Below are positions 40,489-50,554 of a stretch of DNA of 64,000 nucleotides, one piece after another. Source of the DNA: an uncultured Oxalobacter sp. (GTDB lineage: Bacteria > Pseudomonadota > Gammaproteobacteria > Burkholderiales > Burkholderiaceae_D); the NCBI GenBank assembly GCA_934401755.1, contig CAKRSU010000004.1:1-64000 (forward strand), read 5' to 3'. The stretch's first letter is position 1. Every line of letters starts with the position of its first letter. A model generated the notes under the pieces. It was not told where the DNA came from and did not search any database. It worked only from the letters and a program-made list of their open reading frames with translations. Both the position numbers and the translations under genes were made by a program.

Positions 40489-41154
40489 TCAAGCACGGAG
40501 AAAATGATAAAGATTACGTAACATCGCCGCAGTAGCTCCCCAAACAAACCGCCCTTGACAGGGAATCGTATAAAAATTACGTCTTCCCCTACCATTTGGA
40601 AAATTAGCAGAACGAACCTGGTAATTTGTTCCCGTCATAAAAAAATGAAACGGCAATTCAAATACTGCATCAACTTCCTTTCGATTAAGACAAATTTCAA
40701 AAGGAGGATGCACAATTGAAACAACAGGAACTACTTTAAATCCACTACCTGTTCGATATTCAGGCATTAACCCTAAAATTTCAATATGATTTCGGTCAAT
40801 CCCAATTTCTTCTTTTGCTTCTCTTAATGCAGTTTCAATATAGGTATCATCTACTTCATCCACTCGCCCTCCCGGAAAACTAATTTGTCCAGGATGATCT
40901 TTCAATTGCATCGATCGTTGCGTTAATAGTAATGATAATCCTTTAGGACGATCAACCAATGGGATTAATACAGCAGCAGATACCCAATCCCGATCTATAA
41001 ATAACGGTTCCTCTTTTATTTCAGGTTGCCATTCTGGAGGAAATGCAAAACGGCAACGTAACGCATCTAAAGTCAACCGATCAACCGGAACAGGATCTCC
41101 TGATGCAATAGAATCAATTGGCTGTATAGTCGGATCAATAAATTTACTGGTCAT
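40489..41154 (-). CDS. Nudix hydrolase, CoA pyrophosphatase (NudL-like)
   Basis: 221 aa. The UPF0035/NudL signature LLTQRSMQLKDHPGQISFPG precedes the Nudix box (GGRVDEVDDTYIETALREAK then EEIGI). Family members cleave coenzyme A and its derivatives. A TTG frame adds five residues; the ATG at 41154 is preferred. It sits downstream of the rpsP-rimM-trmD-rplS operon, a conserved position in Burkholderiales, although a terminator at 41476-41502 separates them. Confidence 0.9.
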   Translation of the reverse strand: MTSKFIDPTIQPIDSIASGDPVPVDRLTLDALRCRFAFPPEWQPEIKEEPLFIDRDWVSAAVLIPLVDRPKGLSLLLTQRSMQLKDHPGQISFPGGRVDEVDDTYIETALREAKEEIGIDRNHIEILGLMPEYRTGSGFKVVPVVSIVHPPFEICLNRKEVDAVFELPFHFFMTGTNYQVRSANFPNGRGRRNFYTIPCQGRFVWGATAAMLRNLYHFLRA

Positions 41155-41475
41155 AAAGATTACAAACAACTTGATATTTCCTACCCAAAAATAAGGGATT
41201 TTCCTTTTAAATTTGAATACAATCTGTATTCAAGCCTCTTTGGTAGGTTCTTTTCAATAAGATCGCCTAAAAAACAAGGCTTTGTTTTTTACGGCAATTC
41301 CCCATAAAGAGAAATTTACGATACTAAAACTCATTCCCGAATATGACGATCTCACTCCAGGCTGAAACGACATGCCCTGCCACTTTTAAAGACTTTAACA
41401 TAAAAATAGAATTGCTTCGTAAGCTTGCCTTATATCTCATATCAAAAAAACAAGCACACCGTACATTGGGATAAA
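41155..41475. promoter_or_regulatory. Intergenic region upstream of the CoA-type Nudix gene
   Basis: About 320 bases with no gene. A short A/T-rich inverted repeat (AAAACAAGGCTTTGTTTT) lies near 41270. Presumably contains the promoter for the Nudix gene. Confidence 0.4.
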
Positions 41476-41502
41476 AAAAAGGACATCTGAGATGCCCTTT
41501 TT
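41476..41502 (-). terminator. Terminator of the rpsP-rimM-trmD-rplS operon
   Basis: 12-position stem with one mismatch (41476-41487 with 41491-41502) and a 3-base loop, T-rich on the - strand, 21 bases after the rplS stop. Confidence 0.8.
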
Positions 41503-41523
41503 AAATAATTTTCTGTATAACAA

Positions 41524-41898
41524 TTAGTTTGCAGACACTTTACGAGATGGCAATTTTTCTTTAATACGTGCTGCCTTACCTGTGCGGCCACGCAAGTAAA
41601 ACAATTTTGCACGACGTACATCACCACGACGCTTTACTTCAATAGAAGCAATCAATGGAGAATATAATTGGAAAGTACGTTCAACACCTTCACCCGAAGA
41701 AATCTTACGAACAATAAAATTAGAATTCAAACCACGATTACGACGAGAAATCACAACACCTTCATAAGCCTGAGCACGTTTACGATTGCCTTCAACGACT
41801 AAGACATTAACAACAACGGTATCGCCTGGGGCAAATTCAGGGATATTTTTACCCAGACGTTCGATTTCTTCTTTTTCTAACTGATCAATCAGATTCAT
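41524..41898 (-). CDS. rplS: 50S ribosomal protein L19
   Basis: 124 aa. [37 protein letters not shown] and [20 protein letters not shown] are standard L19. The longer frame adds seven residues; the ATG at 41898 has AGGAG seven bases upstream and fits the family N-terminus. Last gene of the rpsP operon. Confidence 0.97.
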   Translation of the reverse strand: MNLIDQLEKEEIERLGKNIPEFAPGDTVVVNVLVVEGNRKRAQAYEGVVISRRNRGLNSNFIVRKISSGEGVERTFQLYSPLIASIEVKRRGDVRRAKLFYLRGRTGKAARIKEKLPSRKVSAN

Positions 41899-42008
41899 TT
41901 TGACTCCTATAATCATCATGCCGGCGCTATCTTATTATCTGCCCTGCAGAATATACCCGGTATAGGATGATGGTTAATAAATGTGAAAAATTCACGGACG
42001 CTACTATA

Positions 42009-42764
42009 CTACAGACTATTCTTTTCAAGAAACTTTTTATCGTCCTCTGACAATTTTCCTTCTCTTCGCGCCTTATCTAAAAGATCAGGACGCTTTGCTC
42101 GCGTTATCAATAATGCTTGTTGATGCCGCCACTTAGCAATCGCACCGTGATTGCCACCCAACAAAATTGATGGCACAAGAGCTCCCTGATACTCAGGCGG
42201 CCGTGTGTAATGTGGGCAATCTAAAATACCAGTCACAAAACTATCTTCCTGTGCAGATTGTTCATCATGTAAAGCCCCTGGTAATTGACGAATGATGGCA
42301 TCCATCAATGTCATAGCAGGAATTTCACCACCAGATAAAACAAAATCCCCAATGCTAATTTCTTCATCAACCATACTATCTAATAGACGCTGATCAACCG
42401 CTTCATAGCGTCCACAAAGTATAATCAATCCAGGTAATTTAGCCATCTCAATCACTCGCTGGTGCGTCAATGGCTGTCCTTTAGGAGACATATAAACCAC
42501 ATGAGACTGCTTTACCCCAGCTGAATGCTGATGTGCTTTAGCCGCAAGAATAGCACGCTCAAGCGGTTCAATCATCATCACCATACCAGGACCACCGCCA
42601 TACGGACGATCGTCCACTGTTCGGCGGACATCATTTGCAAAATCTCTAGGATTCCATGTTTTAATTTGACATATTTTTTGATTAAACGCTCGATGTGTAA
42701 TGCCGTACTGTGTCAGCGCAGCAAACATCTCAGGAAAAATAGAAACTGCATCAAACAACATCAC
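42009..42764 (-). CDS. trmD: tRNA (guanine37-N1)-methyltransferase
   Basis: 251 aa. Makes m1G37 and prevents +1 frameshifting. The SPOUT-family signatures [47 protein letters not shown] and [14 protein letters not shown] (knot and SAM site) are all present. The start is one of two adjacent ATGs. Between rimM and rplS as usual. Confidence 0.97.
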   Translation of the reverse strand: MMLFDAVSIFPEMFAALTQYGITHRAFNQKICQIKTWNPRDFANDVRRTVDDRPYGGGPGMVMMIEPLERAILAAKAHQHSAGVKQSHVVYMSPKGQPLTHQRVIEMAKLPGLIILCGRYEAVDQRLLDSMVDEEISIGDFVLSGGEIPAMTLMDAIIRQLPGALHDEQSAQEDSFVTGILDCPHYTRPPEYQGALVPSILLGGNHGAIAKWRHQQALLITRAKRPDLLDKARREGKLSEDDKKFLEKNSL

Positions 42765-42813
42765 AGATACCTATGTGCCCTTGCGACACAACTTATAAAC
42801 TCTGAAAGAAAAA

Positions 42814-43374
42814 TTAATAATCTAATTCCCAATCTACCGTAATCGTTTTATTACTTTGATCGACATCACCAACAAATTGATCAATAAATGGAATTAACAA
42901 CTCTTTTTTCTTTCCATCTGGCAAATTTGCCTGTATCTGGAGAATCTGATGAGCTCCATTTTCAATCAGTCCAGAAACTATTCCTAAATGATTTCCCTCT
43001 TTATTAATAGCTTTCAGACCAATCAGATCAATCCAATAAAACTCACCTTCATCAAGCGGAGGAAAATCCGCTCTTGAGATTCGGATCACAGACCCCTGCA
43101 ATGTTTCTGCGATATTCCTGTCGGAAATACCATCTAAAAATGCAACAACCTCATCCCCTTGCCTCCGCGACTGTAACATCGACACCATACGATATACTGG
43201 CTTATCAATCCACCAGTTTCTAACAGTCAACAAAGCTTCCGCATTTGCAGAATAAGGCTTCACTCTTATCCATCCTCGGACACCATATGCGCCGCGAATA
43301 TGGCCAACCTCAACAAGATCTTCAGGTATCTGCAGATGGTCTGTTTTCAATTTACTGCCTAATTCAGATACCAA
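42814..43374 (-). CDS. rimM: Ribosome maturation factor RimM
   Basis: 186 aa. Assists 30S head assembly with S19. It has the N-terminal GHIRGAYGVRGWIRVKPYS barrel and a C-terminal PRC-barrel domain (FYWIDLIGLKAINKEGNHLG; LIPFIDQFV). There is no ATG near the N-terminus. The likely start is a TTG that touches the rpsP stop codon directly, or an in-frame TTG eight codons later. Either way translation depends on coupling to rpsP. Confidence 0.93.
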   Translation of the reverse strand: MVSELGSKLKTDHLQIPEDLVEVGHIRGAYGVRGWIRVKPYSANAEALLTVRNWWIDKPVYRMVSMLQSRRQGDEVVAFLDGISDRNIAETLQGSVIRISRADFPPLDEGEFYWIDLIGLKAINKEGNHLGIVSGLIENGAHQILQIQANLPDGKKKELLIPFIDQFVGDVDQSNKTITVDWELDY

Positions 43375-43620
43375 TTAAGCAACAGGTGCTTCAGCAACTA
43401 AACGTGCAACAGTATCAGAAACCTTTGCACCAACACCCTGCCAATAAGCTAAACGGTCTGCTGCATAAACAACACGCTGTTCATTTGCAGTAGCAAATGG
43501 GTTGTAAGACCCTAAACGTTCGATAAAACGGCCATCACGGCGGTTACGAGAATCAGTGACAACAATCTGATAGAAAGGACGCTTTTTTGCGCCTCCACGA
43601 GCTAAACGAATAACGACCAT
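43375..43620 (-). CDS. rpsP: 30S ribosomal protein S16
   Basis: 81 aa. [20 protein letters not shown] and [20 protein letters not shown] are standard S16. The longer frame adds seven residues; the ATG at 43620 has GGAAG upstream. First gene of the operon. Confidence 0.97.
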   Translation of the reverse strand: MVVIRLARGGAKKRPFYQIVVTDSRNRRDGRFIERLGSYNPFATANEQRVVYAADRLAYWQGVGAKVSDTVARLVAEAPVA

Positions 43621-43836
43621 AAGTCTTCCAAAAAAGTTCAAACAGAAAAATCAGATAATTATAGCTGAATCTGCCCCAAAACAATAGTTTCATTACATAA
43701 AATATGCATAGATACGACGACTTACCAGATCATTTTTATGGCTTAAACATCAGTCATTATTGAACAAACCAAACTATTATCGTATAAAGATCTAATACAG
43801 CTTCCTGATTTAATCTAAAAAAAACGAATATCAACT

Positions 43837-45042
43837 ATGCCCAATACTTCCACAAAACAACGATTTTTTGCCGTTCTCAACGCAGGTTCATCCAGCTTAA
43901 AATACTCTCTTTTTGCTGAAATGACAGATGGACGCCTTGAACGTCGTACTAGTGGAGGCATTGAAGGCATTGGTAGTGCAACGCCATCTTTTACAGCCTA
44001 TAACAGTGATCAATATTGTATTGATGAGTATCATTGGAACTCTTCTGCACAACTTGATATATTGATTCGCTTTTTGATTGATTGGATTGAGAAATTTCTT
44101 TCCCCCAATCATTTAAGCGCTGTTGGACATCGTATGCTACATGGCGGCACTCTTTATAACGAACCGATTATTGTCACACATGAAGTCCTTGAGAAAATGC
44201 GAGACTTAACTCCTTTAGCCCCTTTACATCAGCCTCGCATCCTACAGGTTATTGATGCCATCACTGAGCGATATCCCAATTTGTGCCAAATTGTTTGTTT
44301 TGATACTTCTTTTCATAAAACAACTCCTCACACTGCTCGCTTATATGGTTTACCTCAAAAATTAACTGATAAAGGATTAATTCGCTACGGCTTTCATGGC
44401 TTGTCATTTGAATATGTCAGCATGGAACTTCAACACATTGATCGTCATGCCGCCTTAGGGCGAACCATTATTGCCCATTTAGGCAGTGGGGCTAGCATGT
44501 GTGCAATGGTCAATGGAAAAAGTATTGCAACAACCATGGGATTTTCCGCATTAGATGGTCTAGTCATGGGCACACGTTGCGGTCAGCTTGATCCTGGCAT
44601 TATTCTTTATTTACTCCAACACGAACAGATGGATGCCAAATCACTTGAGACGCTACTTTATCAAAACTCTGGTCTACTCGGTGTATCTGGAATCAGTAAT
44701 GATATGCGAGATCTTATGGCAAGCAATTCCCCTTCTGCAAAAGAAGCCATTGATCTTTTCGTTTATCGTGTCGTTCGTGAAACCGGCTCACTTGCTGCTG
44801 CCTGTGGCGGACTAGATGCTTTCGTCTTCACCGCAGGAATTGGAGAACGCTCCCCAGAAATCCGTCAAGCCATTTGTCAGCAACTAGGTTGGCTTGGAAT
44901 TGAACTTGATGAACGAGCTAATCGTTTAGGAGAACTTAAAATTAGTACTGATCAAAGTGCTGTTTCGGTCTGGATTTTGCCAACCTATGAAGAGTTAATG
45001 ATTGCCCGTCACGGAGCTAGACTTGCACCCAAATCCAAATAA
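43837..45042 (+). CDS. ackA: Acetate kinase
   Basis: 401 aa. Interconverts acetyl phosphate plus ADP with acetate plus ATP. Family motifs are AVLNAGSSSLKYSLF, AVGHRMLHGG, CFDTSFHKTTPHTARLYGLP, GFHGLSFEYVS and AHLGSGASMCAMVNG. A phosphotransacetylase gene, usually adjacent, is not in the window. The stop is one base from the convergent tsaD stop. Confidence 0.95.
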   Translation: MPNTSTKQRFFAVLNAGSSSLKYSLFAEMTDGRLERRTSGGIEGIGSATPSFTAYNSDQYCIDEYHWNSSAQLDILIRFLIDWIEKFLSPNHLSAVGHRMLHGGTLYNEPIIVTHEVLEKMRDLTPLAPLHQPRILQVIDAITERYPNLCQIVCFDTSFHKTTPHTARLYGLPQKLTDKGLIRYGFHGLSFEYVSMELQHIDRHAALGRTIIAHLGSGASMCAMVNGKSIATTMGFSALDGLVMGTRCGQLDPGIILYLLQHEQMDAKSLETLLYQNSGLLGVSGISNDMRDLMASNSPSAKEAIDLFVYRVVRETGSLAAACGGLDAFVFTAGIGERSPEIRQAICQQLGWLGIELDERANRLGELKISTDQSAVSVWILPTYEELMIARHGARLAPKSK

Positions 45043-45043
45043 T

Positions 45044-46072
45044 TCAAGCCACATCTAATTCTTCTAATGGCCATCTTGGACGGACCGTAAACCCATATTC
45101 ATACTGAGCACAAGAGGGGTTTGATTTTAATCGCATTGCCCCAGCAAATGCAATCATTGCACCATTATCGGTACAAAACTCAACATCAGGGTAATATACA
45201 CGACAATGTCGTTTGAGCGCCATTTGATTCAAACTCTCACGTAACTGATGATTCGCTCCAACACCTCCTGCGACAACCAACTGACGCATACGCGTCTGTT
45301 TCAAAGCCTTAGTACATTTTGTGACTAATACTTCCACAATAGCATCCACAAATCCTCTTGCAATATCAGCCTTGACTTGTTTGGTTATAGGTAACGTTTG
45401 CTTGTTAACCGTCGTTAATACCGCCGTTTTCAATCCTGAAAAACTAAAATTAAGATCTTTTGAATGTAACATGGGGCGAGGTAAATGATAGGCGTCAATA
45501 TGTCCTTGATTCGCCAAATTTGAAATTTCTGGACCACCCGGGTAAGACAAGCCTAAGAGCTTAGCCGATTTATCAAATGCCTCCCCCGCGGCATCATCTA
45601 GCGTTTCACCTAATAATTCATACTGTCCAATACCATTTACTCTCATTAACTGCGTATGTCCACCTGACACCAATAATGCAATAAATGGAAACTTAGGTGG
45701 ATCTTTCGACAATAATGGAGATAATAAATGACCTTCTAAATGATGTATGCCAATTAACGGCTTATTTAAAGCAAACCCTAATCCTGCCGCAACAGAACTA
45801 CCAACTAATAAAGCTCCCGCTAATCCTGGACCTTTTGTATGAGCAATAGCATCAATATCTCTTGGTTTTATTTTTGCCTTGTCGAATGCCTCTTTTAGTA
45901 ACGGGACAATCTTACGAACATGGTCTCGAGAAGCAAGTTCTGGGACAACCCCACCATACTCTGCATGTAATGCAATCTGTGAATACAGTGTATGCGTAAG
46001 CAATCCCTTTTCTGTATCGTACAATGCAACTCCTGTTTCATCACAAGATGATTCAATGCCTAAAACAATCAT
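45044..46072 (-). CDS. tsaD: tRNA N6-threonylcarbamoyladenosine transferase TsaD
   Basis: 342 aa. Transfers threonylcarbamoyl to A37 of ANN-reading tRNAs. [19 protein letters not shown], the metal-binding HHLEGH segment, [10 protein letters not shown] and [14 protein letters not shown] are characteristic. The longer frame runs toward the tRNA-Lys gene; the ATG at 46072 fits the family start. No strong RBS is visible. Confidence 0.96.
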   Translation of the reverse strand: MIVLGIESSCDETGVALYDTEKGLLTHTLYSQIALHAEYGGVVPELASRDHVRKIVPLLKEAFDKAKIKPRDIDAIAHTKGPGLAGALLVGSSVAAGLGFALNKPLIGIHHLEGHLLSPLLSKDPPKFPFIALLVSGGHTQLMRVNGIGQYELLGETLDDAAGEAFDKSAKLLGLSYPGGPEISNLANQGHIDAYHLPRPMLHSKDLNFSFSGLKTAVLTTVNKQTLPITKQVKADIARGFVDAIVEVLVTKCTKALKQTRMRQLVVAGGVGANHQLRESLNQMALKRHCRVYYPDVEFCTDNGAMIAFAGAMRLKSNPSCAQYEYGFTVRPRWPLEELDVA

Positions 46073-46157
46073 AATGCCATTAAAAATGCGAAAAATAAAA
46101 AAATATTTTACCAAGTATTGACAACCACAGAAACCATCATTACAATTCAAGTCTTTC

Positions 46158-46233
46158 GGGTGGTTAGCTCAGTTGGTAGAGCAGCGGACTTTTAATCCGT
46201 TGGTCGGGAGTTCGAGCCTCCCACCACCTACCA
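46158..46233 (+). tRNA. tRNA-Lys(UUU)
   Basis: 76 bases including CCA. Acceptor GGGTGGT pairs with ACCACCT (first pair G-U), D-loop AGTTGGTAGA, anticodon stem GCGGA/TCCGT around CTTTTAA with anticodon TTT at 46191-46193, and T-loop TTCGAGC. Divergent from tsaD. Confidence 0.97.
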
Positions 46234-46236
46234 GAT

Positions 46237-46266
46237 AAAATCCGCTGATTCGTCAGTGGATTTTTT
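46237..46266 (+). terminator. Terminator after tRNA-Lys
   Basis: 12-bp stem (46237-46248 with 46253-46264, one G-U pair), TTCG tetraloop, continuing T-run. Lies four bases after the tRNA end. Confidence 0.9.
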
Positions 46267-46308
46267 ATTTGTTTTGATTTACATTCTCTTCCATCTCATT
46301 TTATACCA

Positions 46309-46353
46309 CCCCATTTTTTTGATCTGAAAATATCAAAAAATGGGGAATTTTTT
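46309..46353 (+). terminator. Second terminator downstream of tRNA-Lys
   Basis: A long stem (46309-46323 with 46332-46345, one bulged base) followed by eight T residues on the + strand. It may be a back-up stop for read-through or protect the convergent msbA-like gene. Confidence 0.75.
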
Positions 46354-46386
46354 TTGCTTTTCCCCTCTTTTTGAGGGAGAGCCATA

Positions 46387-48159
46387 CTATACTGCTTCTA
46401 CTTTTTGAAATTGGGCATTATAAAGCGCACGATAAACACCACTATCTTTTGCCATAAGTTCTTCATGACATCCCATTTCTGCAATTTGCCCTTCATTGAT
46501 AACAACAATTTTGTCAGCATTACGAATTGTAGAAAGTCGATGTGCAATGACAAAAACAGTTCGATCTTTCATTAAATTTTCAATTGCCTTTTGGACAATA
46601 ACTTCAGATTTGTTATCTAACGCAGAAGTTGCTTCATCAAGGATAATAATTGGTGCATTTTTTATAAACGCTCGAGCAATAGCAACACGCTGCTTTTGTC
46701 CGCCAGATAAAAGCACACCTCTTTCCCCTATCCGAGTATCAAGTCCTAATTGTTGGCCCTTAACAAAATCCGTTAGATACGCCATATCTAATGCTTTCAT
46801 AATTTCATCGTCTGTCGCATCTGGCTTCCCGATTTTGACATTATCACGAATGGTTCCATCAAAAAGAAAATTATCCTGGAAAACAACCGCAATATTGTTT
46901 CTCAAACTTTCTAAAGTAAAATCACGAATATCAATACCATCAATAGTGATAGATCCATGTTGAATGTCATAAAATCTTGGCAACAAATTAACAACGGTTG
47001 TCTTTCCGCCTCCCGAGTTACCAACTAAAGCAATGCTTTGCCCTGCTTTTGTACTAAAAGAAATATCTTTAAGAATTTGTTTTTTGTTGTCATAACTAAA
47101 GTCAACATGACTGAAAGTAATATTATTACGTACGTTTTCAAGCAAACGAGCATTCGGTCGATCTTTAATAGCAGGTTGTCTCTGGAGAATATCAAAACAC
47201 CGTTCAATGGCCATAAAAGAAAATTCTATTTTATTATATTGATTTCCAATATTTTTTAGAGGACTGTAAAGCATCAGCATTGCCGTCAAAAATGACACAA
47301 ATCCACCCGTAGTAAGATGGCCTGAAACAATCAGATAAGAACCATAACCAATAGCTGCAGCAATCCCAATGGATGTTGTAATATGCATAACAGGAAGCAG
47401 CCAAGCAGTCCGTTGAGTCATTTTGATGCTAAGTTTAAAGATCTCTTTAAGTAATTTATTGAACTTTCCGCCAAATTCAGGCTGAGCATTATACGCAGCA
47501 ATAGTACGGTTTCCTGCAAAAGTTTCATTCATCGTTGTAATCGTCAATCCTAAGACATTAACTTGCCCGCGCATGACTTTTTTGATCATGTTTCTAACTC
47601 GCGTTACAGGATAAAACGTAATCCCTAATATAAAAATCGTAAGGAGAGTCAATTGCCATGAATTAATAAGAAGAACGCACATCAGCGATATAGAAGAGAA
47701 AAGTCGAGTTACGAAAAGCCTAACGTTATCTAACACTCCCGCACAAGCTTCATTAGCATCATTATGGAAACGAAAAACAATATCGCCTGAATTACGAGTA
47801 TCAAAAAATGAAGGTTCAAAACTAACCAACTTTGCAAATAAAGATTCTCTTAAATCATTGGAAATATGAGTTCCTAGCCAAGCATTGAGATAAGCAACAC
47901 TATAAGTTAGGATCCCCTGTAAAAAAGCAAACCCAATAAGTGCTAGTCCCACTAACCAAGCAGATTCTGTCGAAGCCTCTGGATTATTTAAGATATCATC
48001 CATATAGTGTTTGAGACTCCACGCAATGACCGCATCTAAAGATCCAGCAGGAAAACAAAGTATCATTGCTAATAATGCCCTAAACCAATAAGGTTTAATA
48101 TAGGGCCACATATGACGATAATTGACAACAGCGCGTAATTTTTTCAGTTTCTCAAGCAT
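46387..48159 (-). CDS. msbA: MsbA-type lipid A/lipid flippase ABC transporter
   Basis: 590-aa half transporter with six N-terminal membrane helices (residues about 20-310) fused to an ATPase. Walker A is LVGNSGGGKTTVVNLLPRFY, the Q-loop VVFQDNFLFDG, the signature LLSGGQKQRVAIARA and Walker B IIILDEATSALD. The domain order and the DSLRxNIAVVFQ-like segment fit MsbA/lipid A exporters, but related multidrug exporters look similar. No lpxK is adjacent, so the specific substrate is inferred. Confidence 0.82.
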   Translation of the reverse strand: MLEKLKKLRAVVNYRHMWPYIKPYWFRALLAMILCFPAGSLDAVIAWSLKHYMDDILNNPEASTESAWLVGLALIGFAFLQGILTYSVAYLNAWLGTHISNDLRESLFAKLVSFEPSFFDTRNSGDIVFRFHNDANEACAGVLDNVRLFVTRLFSSISLMCVLLINSWQLTLLTIFILGITFYPVTRVRNMIKKVMRGQVNVLGLTITTMNETFAGNRTIAAYNAQPEFGGKFNKLLKEIFKLSIKMTQRTAWLLPVMHITTSIGIAAAIGYGSYLIVSGHLTTGGFVSFLTAMLMLYSPLKNIGNQYNKIEFSFMAIERCFDILQRQPAIKDRPNARLLENVRNNITFSHVDFSYDNKKQILKDISFSTKAGQSIALVGNSGGGKTTVVNLLPRFYDIQHGSITIDGIDIRDFTLESLRNNIAVVFQDNFLFDGTIRDNVKIGKPDATDDEIMKALDMAYLTDFVKGQQLGLDTRIGERGVLLSGGQKQRVAIARAFIKNAPIIILDEATSALDNKSEVIVQKAIENLMKDRTVFVIAHRLSTIRNADKIVVINEGQIAEMGCHEELMAKDSGVYRALYNAQFQKVEAV

Positions 48160-48581
48160 TGTTTATGCATTCATCCCTATTATTTTTAACATGCCATATT
48201 ATATTGAAACAATGCTTATGAAGTTTACAGAATTATCAATATCTATCTATTCTCTTTTGAGATTCCCTATCTTCAAACGAAAGATTTCTATGAAATTTTA
48301 GTAAAGATTCTACTCGAGTATCTTCTGGAAATTTCTATACTGATCACTACATACAGGTAAGTTTGGAATAAATGATTTTTATTTCTATAACAACCCAACT
48401 AAAGCAATTCAATGCTTATCTTACCGATCCTTTAATATTTAATAGCTCTTATTGAAATGAAAATAACTTTGATTATTGATAAGGAATATCCTGAAAAGCG
48501 GGATTCCTTTACAATGTTTTACTCACGGATTATTTTTTGTAAACAAACACTTCTTTCATCTCAATTGCATTAGGAAATGTC
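48160..48581. promoter_or_regulatory. Divergent intergenic region msbA/epimerase
   Basis: About 420 AT-rich bases between divergent genes. No ORF or RNA gene recognised; should contain two promoters. Confidence 0.4.
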
Positions 48582-49520
48582 ATGAAAATTCTTGTTACTG
48601 GTGGTTGCGGCAATATGGGCCCACATATCATTCATAAATTATCTGAGTTGGGACATTCTATCCGTACCCTGGATTTAGACCAAGAAGGATTAAAACAATT
48701 CGAGGGAACATCTGTAGAAACTTTTTGTGGCAATCTAAATAGTCGAGAATTGGTACGTTCTGCTGTTAATGGAGTTGATGCCATTATCCATTTAGCTTGG
48801 AGTTTTTCTGCAACTTTTGCTGAATTAATGGATATTGATATTAAAGGATATTTAAATCTGTTAGATGCGGCTGTTGAATTTAAAGTTAAGCATGTTTTAA
48901 ATACAACAACAGCTGTCTCCTATGGAAAACCTCTTTCCAAACCCGTTAAAGAAGATCAGGCTCATCAAGTCGCTCTTTCTCGAGGACCAGCTTATGCTTT
49001 AGCAAAATTAACAACAGAAGAGTTAACTCGTATCTACGCGAACAAATATAACTTGCAAGCCAACTCGCTCATGGTTTGGTACGCATTTGGTAATGTAATC
49101 GGCGGAAGAAATCTTCGTTCAATGATTAAAGATGCCATCGTAAAAGGTGAAATTACTATTCCAGCAGGCAGTGGCGGCAGTTTCATTCAATTAGATGATT
49201 ATGTTACTCAAGCACTTGCCATTATGAATAATGGCAACATCAAAGGTGAACTATTCAATGCTGCTTCCATATATTTGACTTGGGCAGAAGTTGCTCAAAT
49301 TATTGTGAATCGTTACGCGCCAGAAGCAAAAGTGAAAGCAATTCCCCCTGAACAATGGACGGGTAGTGAATTTTTAACCGATGATTGGCCACTTTCTACG
49401 GAAAAATCCGAAAAAATGTTAGGATTTAAATCGATGATGACACGAGAAGAAGCAATAGATAGCCTCGGTAAAGCATTGGATGCATCAGCAGCACGGGTAA
49501 AGCGTGAACTAACTTTATGA
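48582..49520 (+). CDS. NAD-dependent epimerase/dehydratase (extended SDR)
   Basis: 312 aa. N-terminal Rossmann motif TGGCGNMGPHI and catalytic YALAK (Y-x-x-x-K) identify an extended short-chain dehydrogenase. SLMVWYAFGNVIGG and the C-terminal TREEAIDSLGKAL fit nucleotide-sugar epimerase-like proteins. The substrate is unknown. No sugar pathway neighbours. Confidence 0.85.
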   Translation: MKILVTGGCGNMGPHIIHKLSELGHSIRTLDLDQEGLKQFEGTSVETFCGNLNSRELVRSAVNGVDAIIHLAWSFSATFAELMDIDIKGYLNLLDAAVEFKVKHVLNTTTAVSYGKPLSKPVKEDQAHQVALSRGPAYALAKLTTEELTRIYANKYNLQANSLMVWYAFGNVIGGRNLRSMIKDAIVKGEITIPAGSGGSFIQLDDYVTQALAIMNNGNIKGELFNAASIYLTWAEVAQIIVNRYAPEAKVKAIPPEQWTGSEFLTDDWPLSTEKSEKMLGFKSMMTREEAIDSLGKALDASAARVKRELTL

Positions 49521-49571
49521 CACTTGCGAAACAGCAAGAGACTTAAAGAGGGATGATTTTTATTGCTTGGT

Positions 49572-49853
49572 AAATGAATTTCAATCCCTCTTCAGCCCCG
49601 TTTTATGCGATAACAGCTTGCTGTTTTACGGAAAAAATCCCGTAAGCGGAGCTTCAACATCAATGGATTCCCTATCAAAAAATTTCAAATCATCTTAAAC
49701 GTGCCATTATTGCTTCTGAAGATGCTTTTTGCAACACATGAAGACGTTGAGTGGAATGGCATTTTACATACTTATAAAACAAATCATCGAAAGCATAAGA
49801 TTGTCGCCGGTGGTTCAACCATTACTCAACAACTTGCTAAGATAAGCAAATAA
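49572..49853 (+). pseudogene. Decayed mtgA-like peptidoglycan glycosyltransferase
   Basis: Conceptual translation across frames recovers MtgA/GT51 landmarks: [20 protein letters not shown] then IIASEDAF, followed after a one-base shift by [10 protein letters not shown] and VAGGSTITQQLAK. These are the donor-site SED and GGSTITQQLAKN motifs of monofunctional transglycosylases. The remnant has an in-frame TAA at 49643-49645, a frameshift near the T run at 49726-49731, and ends after LAK with a TAA at 49851. The remaining 100 or more residues are missing. Not functional. Confidence 0.75.
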
Positions 49854-49868
49854 TACTTTTATACGACA

Positions 49869-49895
49869 CAATATGACATATTAAATGTCATATTG
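49869..49895. other. Perfect inverted repeat
   Basis: 11-bp perfect arms CAATATGACAT and ATGTCATATTG around a 5-base loop, just after the mtgA remnant. No T-run follows on the + strand. Could be an operator, an element end or a weak terminator. Confidence 0.6.
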
Positions 49896-49990
49896 TTCAT
49901 AGCTTTAGTTATTATTTTTATATAAGTATTGAATTGATTTAAGCAATCTAACTAAATAATGCGCAGCAGAATAGTTGTCTTCGGATAACA

Positions 49991-50304
49991 GCGACAAGTT
50001 TCTTGGAATCTTTTGAGCCCATTAACTCAAGCGATGAGGATATCCTATAACTTACGGTTCTTTATTTCGGGAAGGATGCTCAGCCAGAACTTAACTTCCA
50101 TATTGTTGATCATTCAGAGGCGGAGCCATTCTTTCTTCCCTGAAGGTTGATGCCGAAATAGGCAACAAGTTTGTCGTCGAGTATTTTCTAAATGAAGCAT
50201 TTGAGCAGACCGAAAATAAATGTATCGATTTTTCGAGATTGATTTCTTCAATCCTAATCGGGTTGATGTTTCTTTTAAGCCCGTCTTCGCTCTTTTTATT
50301 CTGA
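49991..50304 (+). pseudogene. Decayed ORF of unknown family
   Basis: One frame reads from 49991 with LESFEPINSSDEDIL, a TAA at 50048, then LTVLYFGKDAQPEL and HIVDHSEAEPFF, a TGA at 50141. A shift then continues as VDAEIGNKFVVEYFLNEAFE to a stop at 50302. The protein-like composition across two frames, with stops between, suggests a gene broken by mutations. No family recognised. Confidence 0.4.
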
Positions 50305-50554
50305 TTTTCTTCTAAGTTATCAGATTTTCTATTTCCTCAGTAGCGATTACAGGTTTCCCACAATATTTTTGCTGAATCGCTTTTTATTTACTTCCCATTC
50401 GAGTTATTCACTTTTTGCTAACCGATTTGTTTTTAAAGATACATTACAAGAAAGAATCGCCATGATACTATTGGGCTGTTTTATCTGATCCAGTCGCATT
50501 ATTAACAATCTACAATAAATAGGCTGAGTTTTATTTTTGTTTTTAAGGGGTTTT

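Noticed and set aside
46496..46963. 155-codon + strand frame
   Set aside because: Antisense shadow of the ATPase domain of the msbA-like gene.
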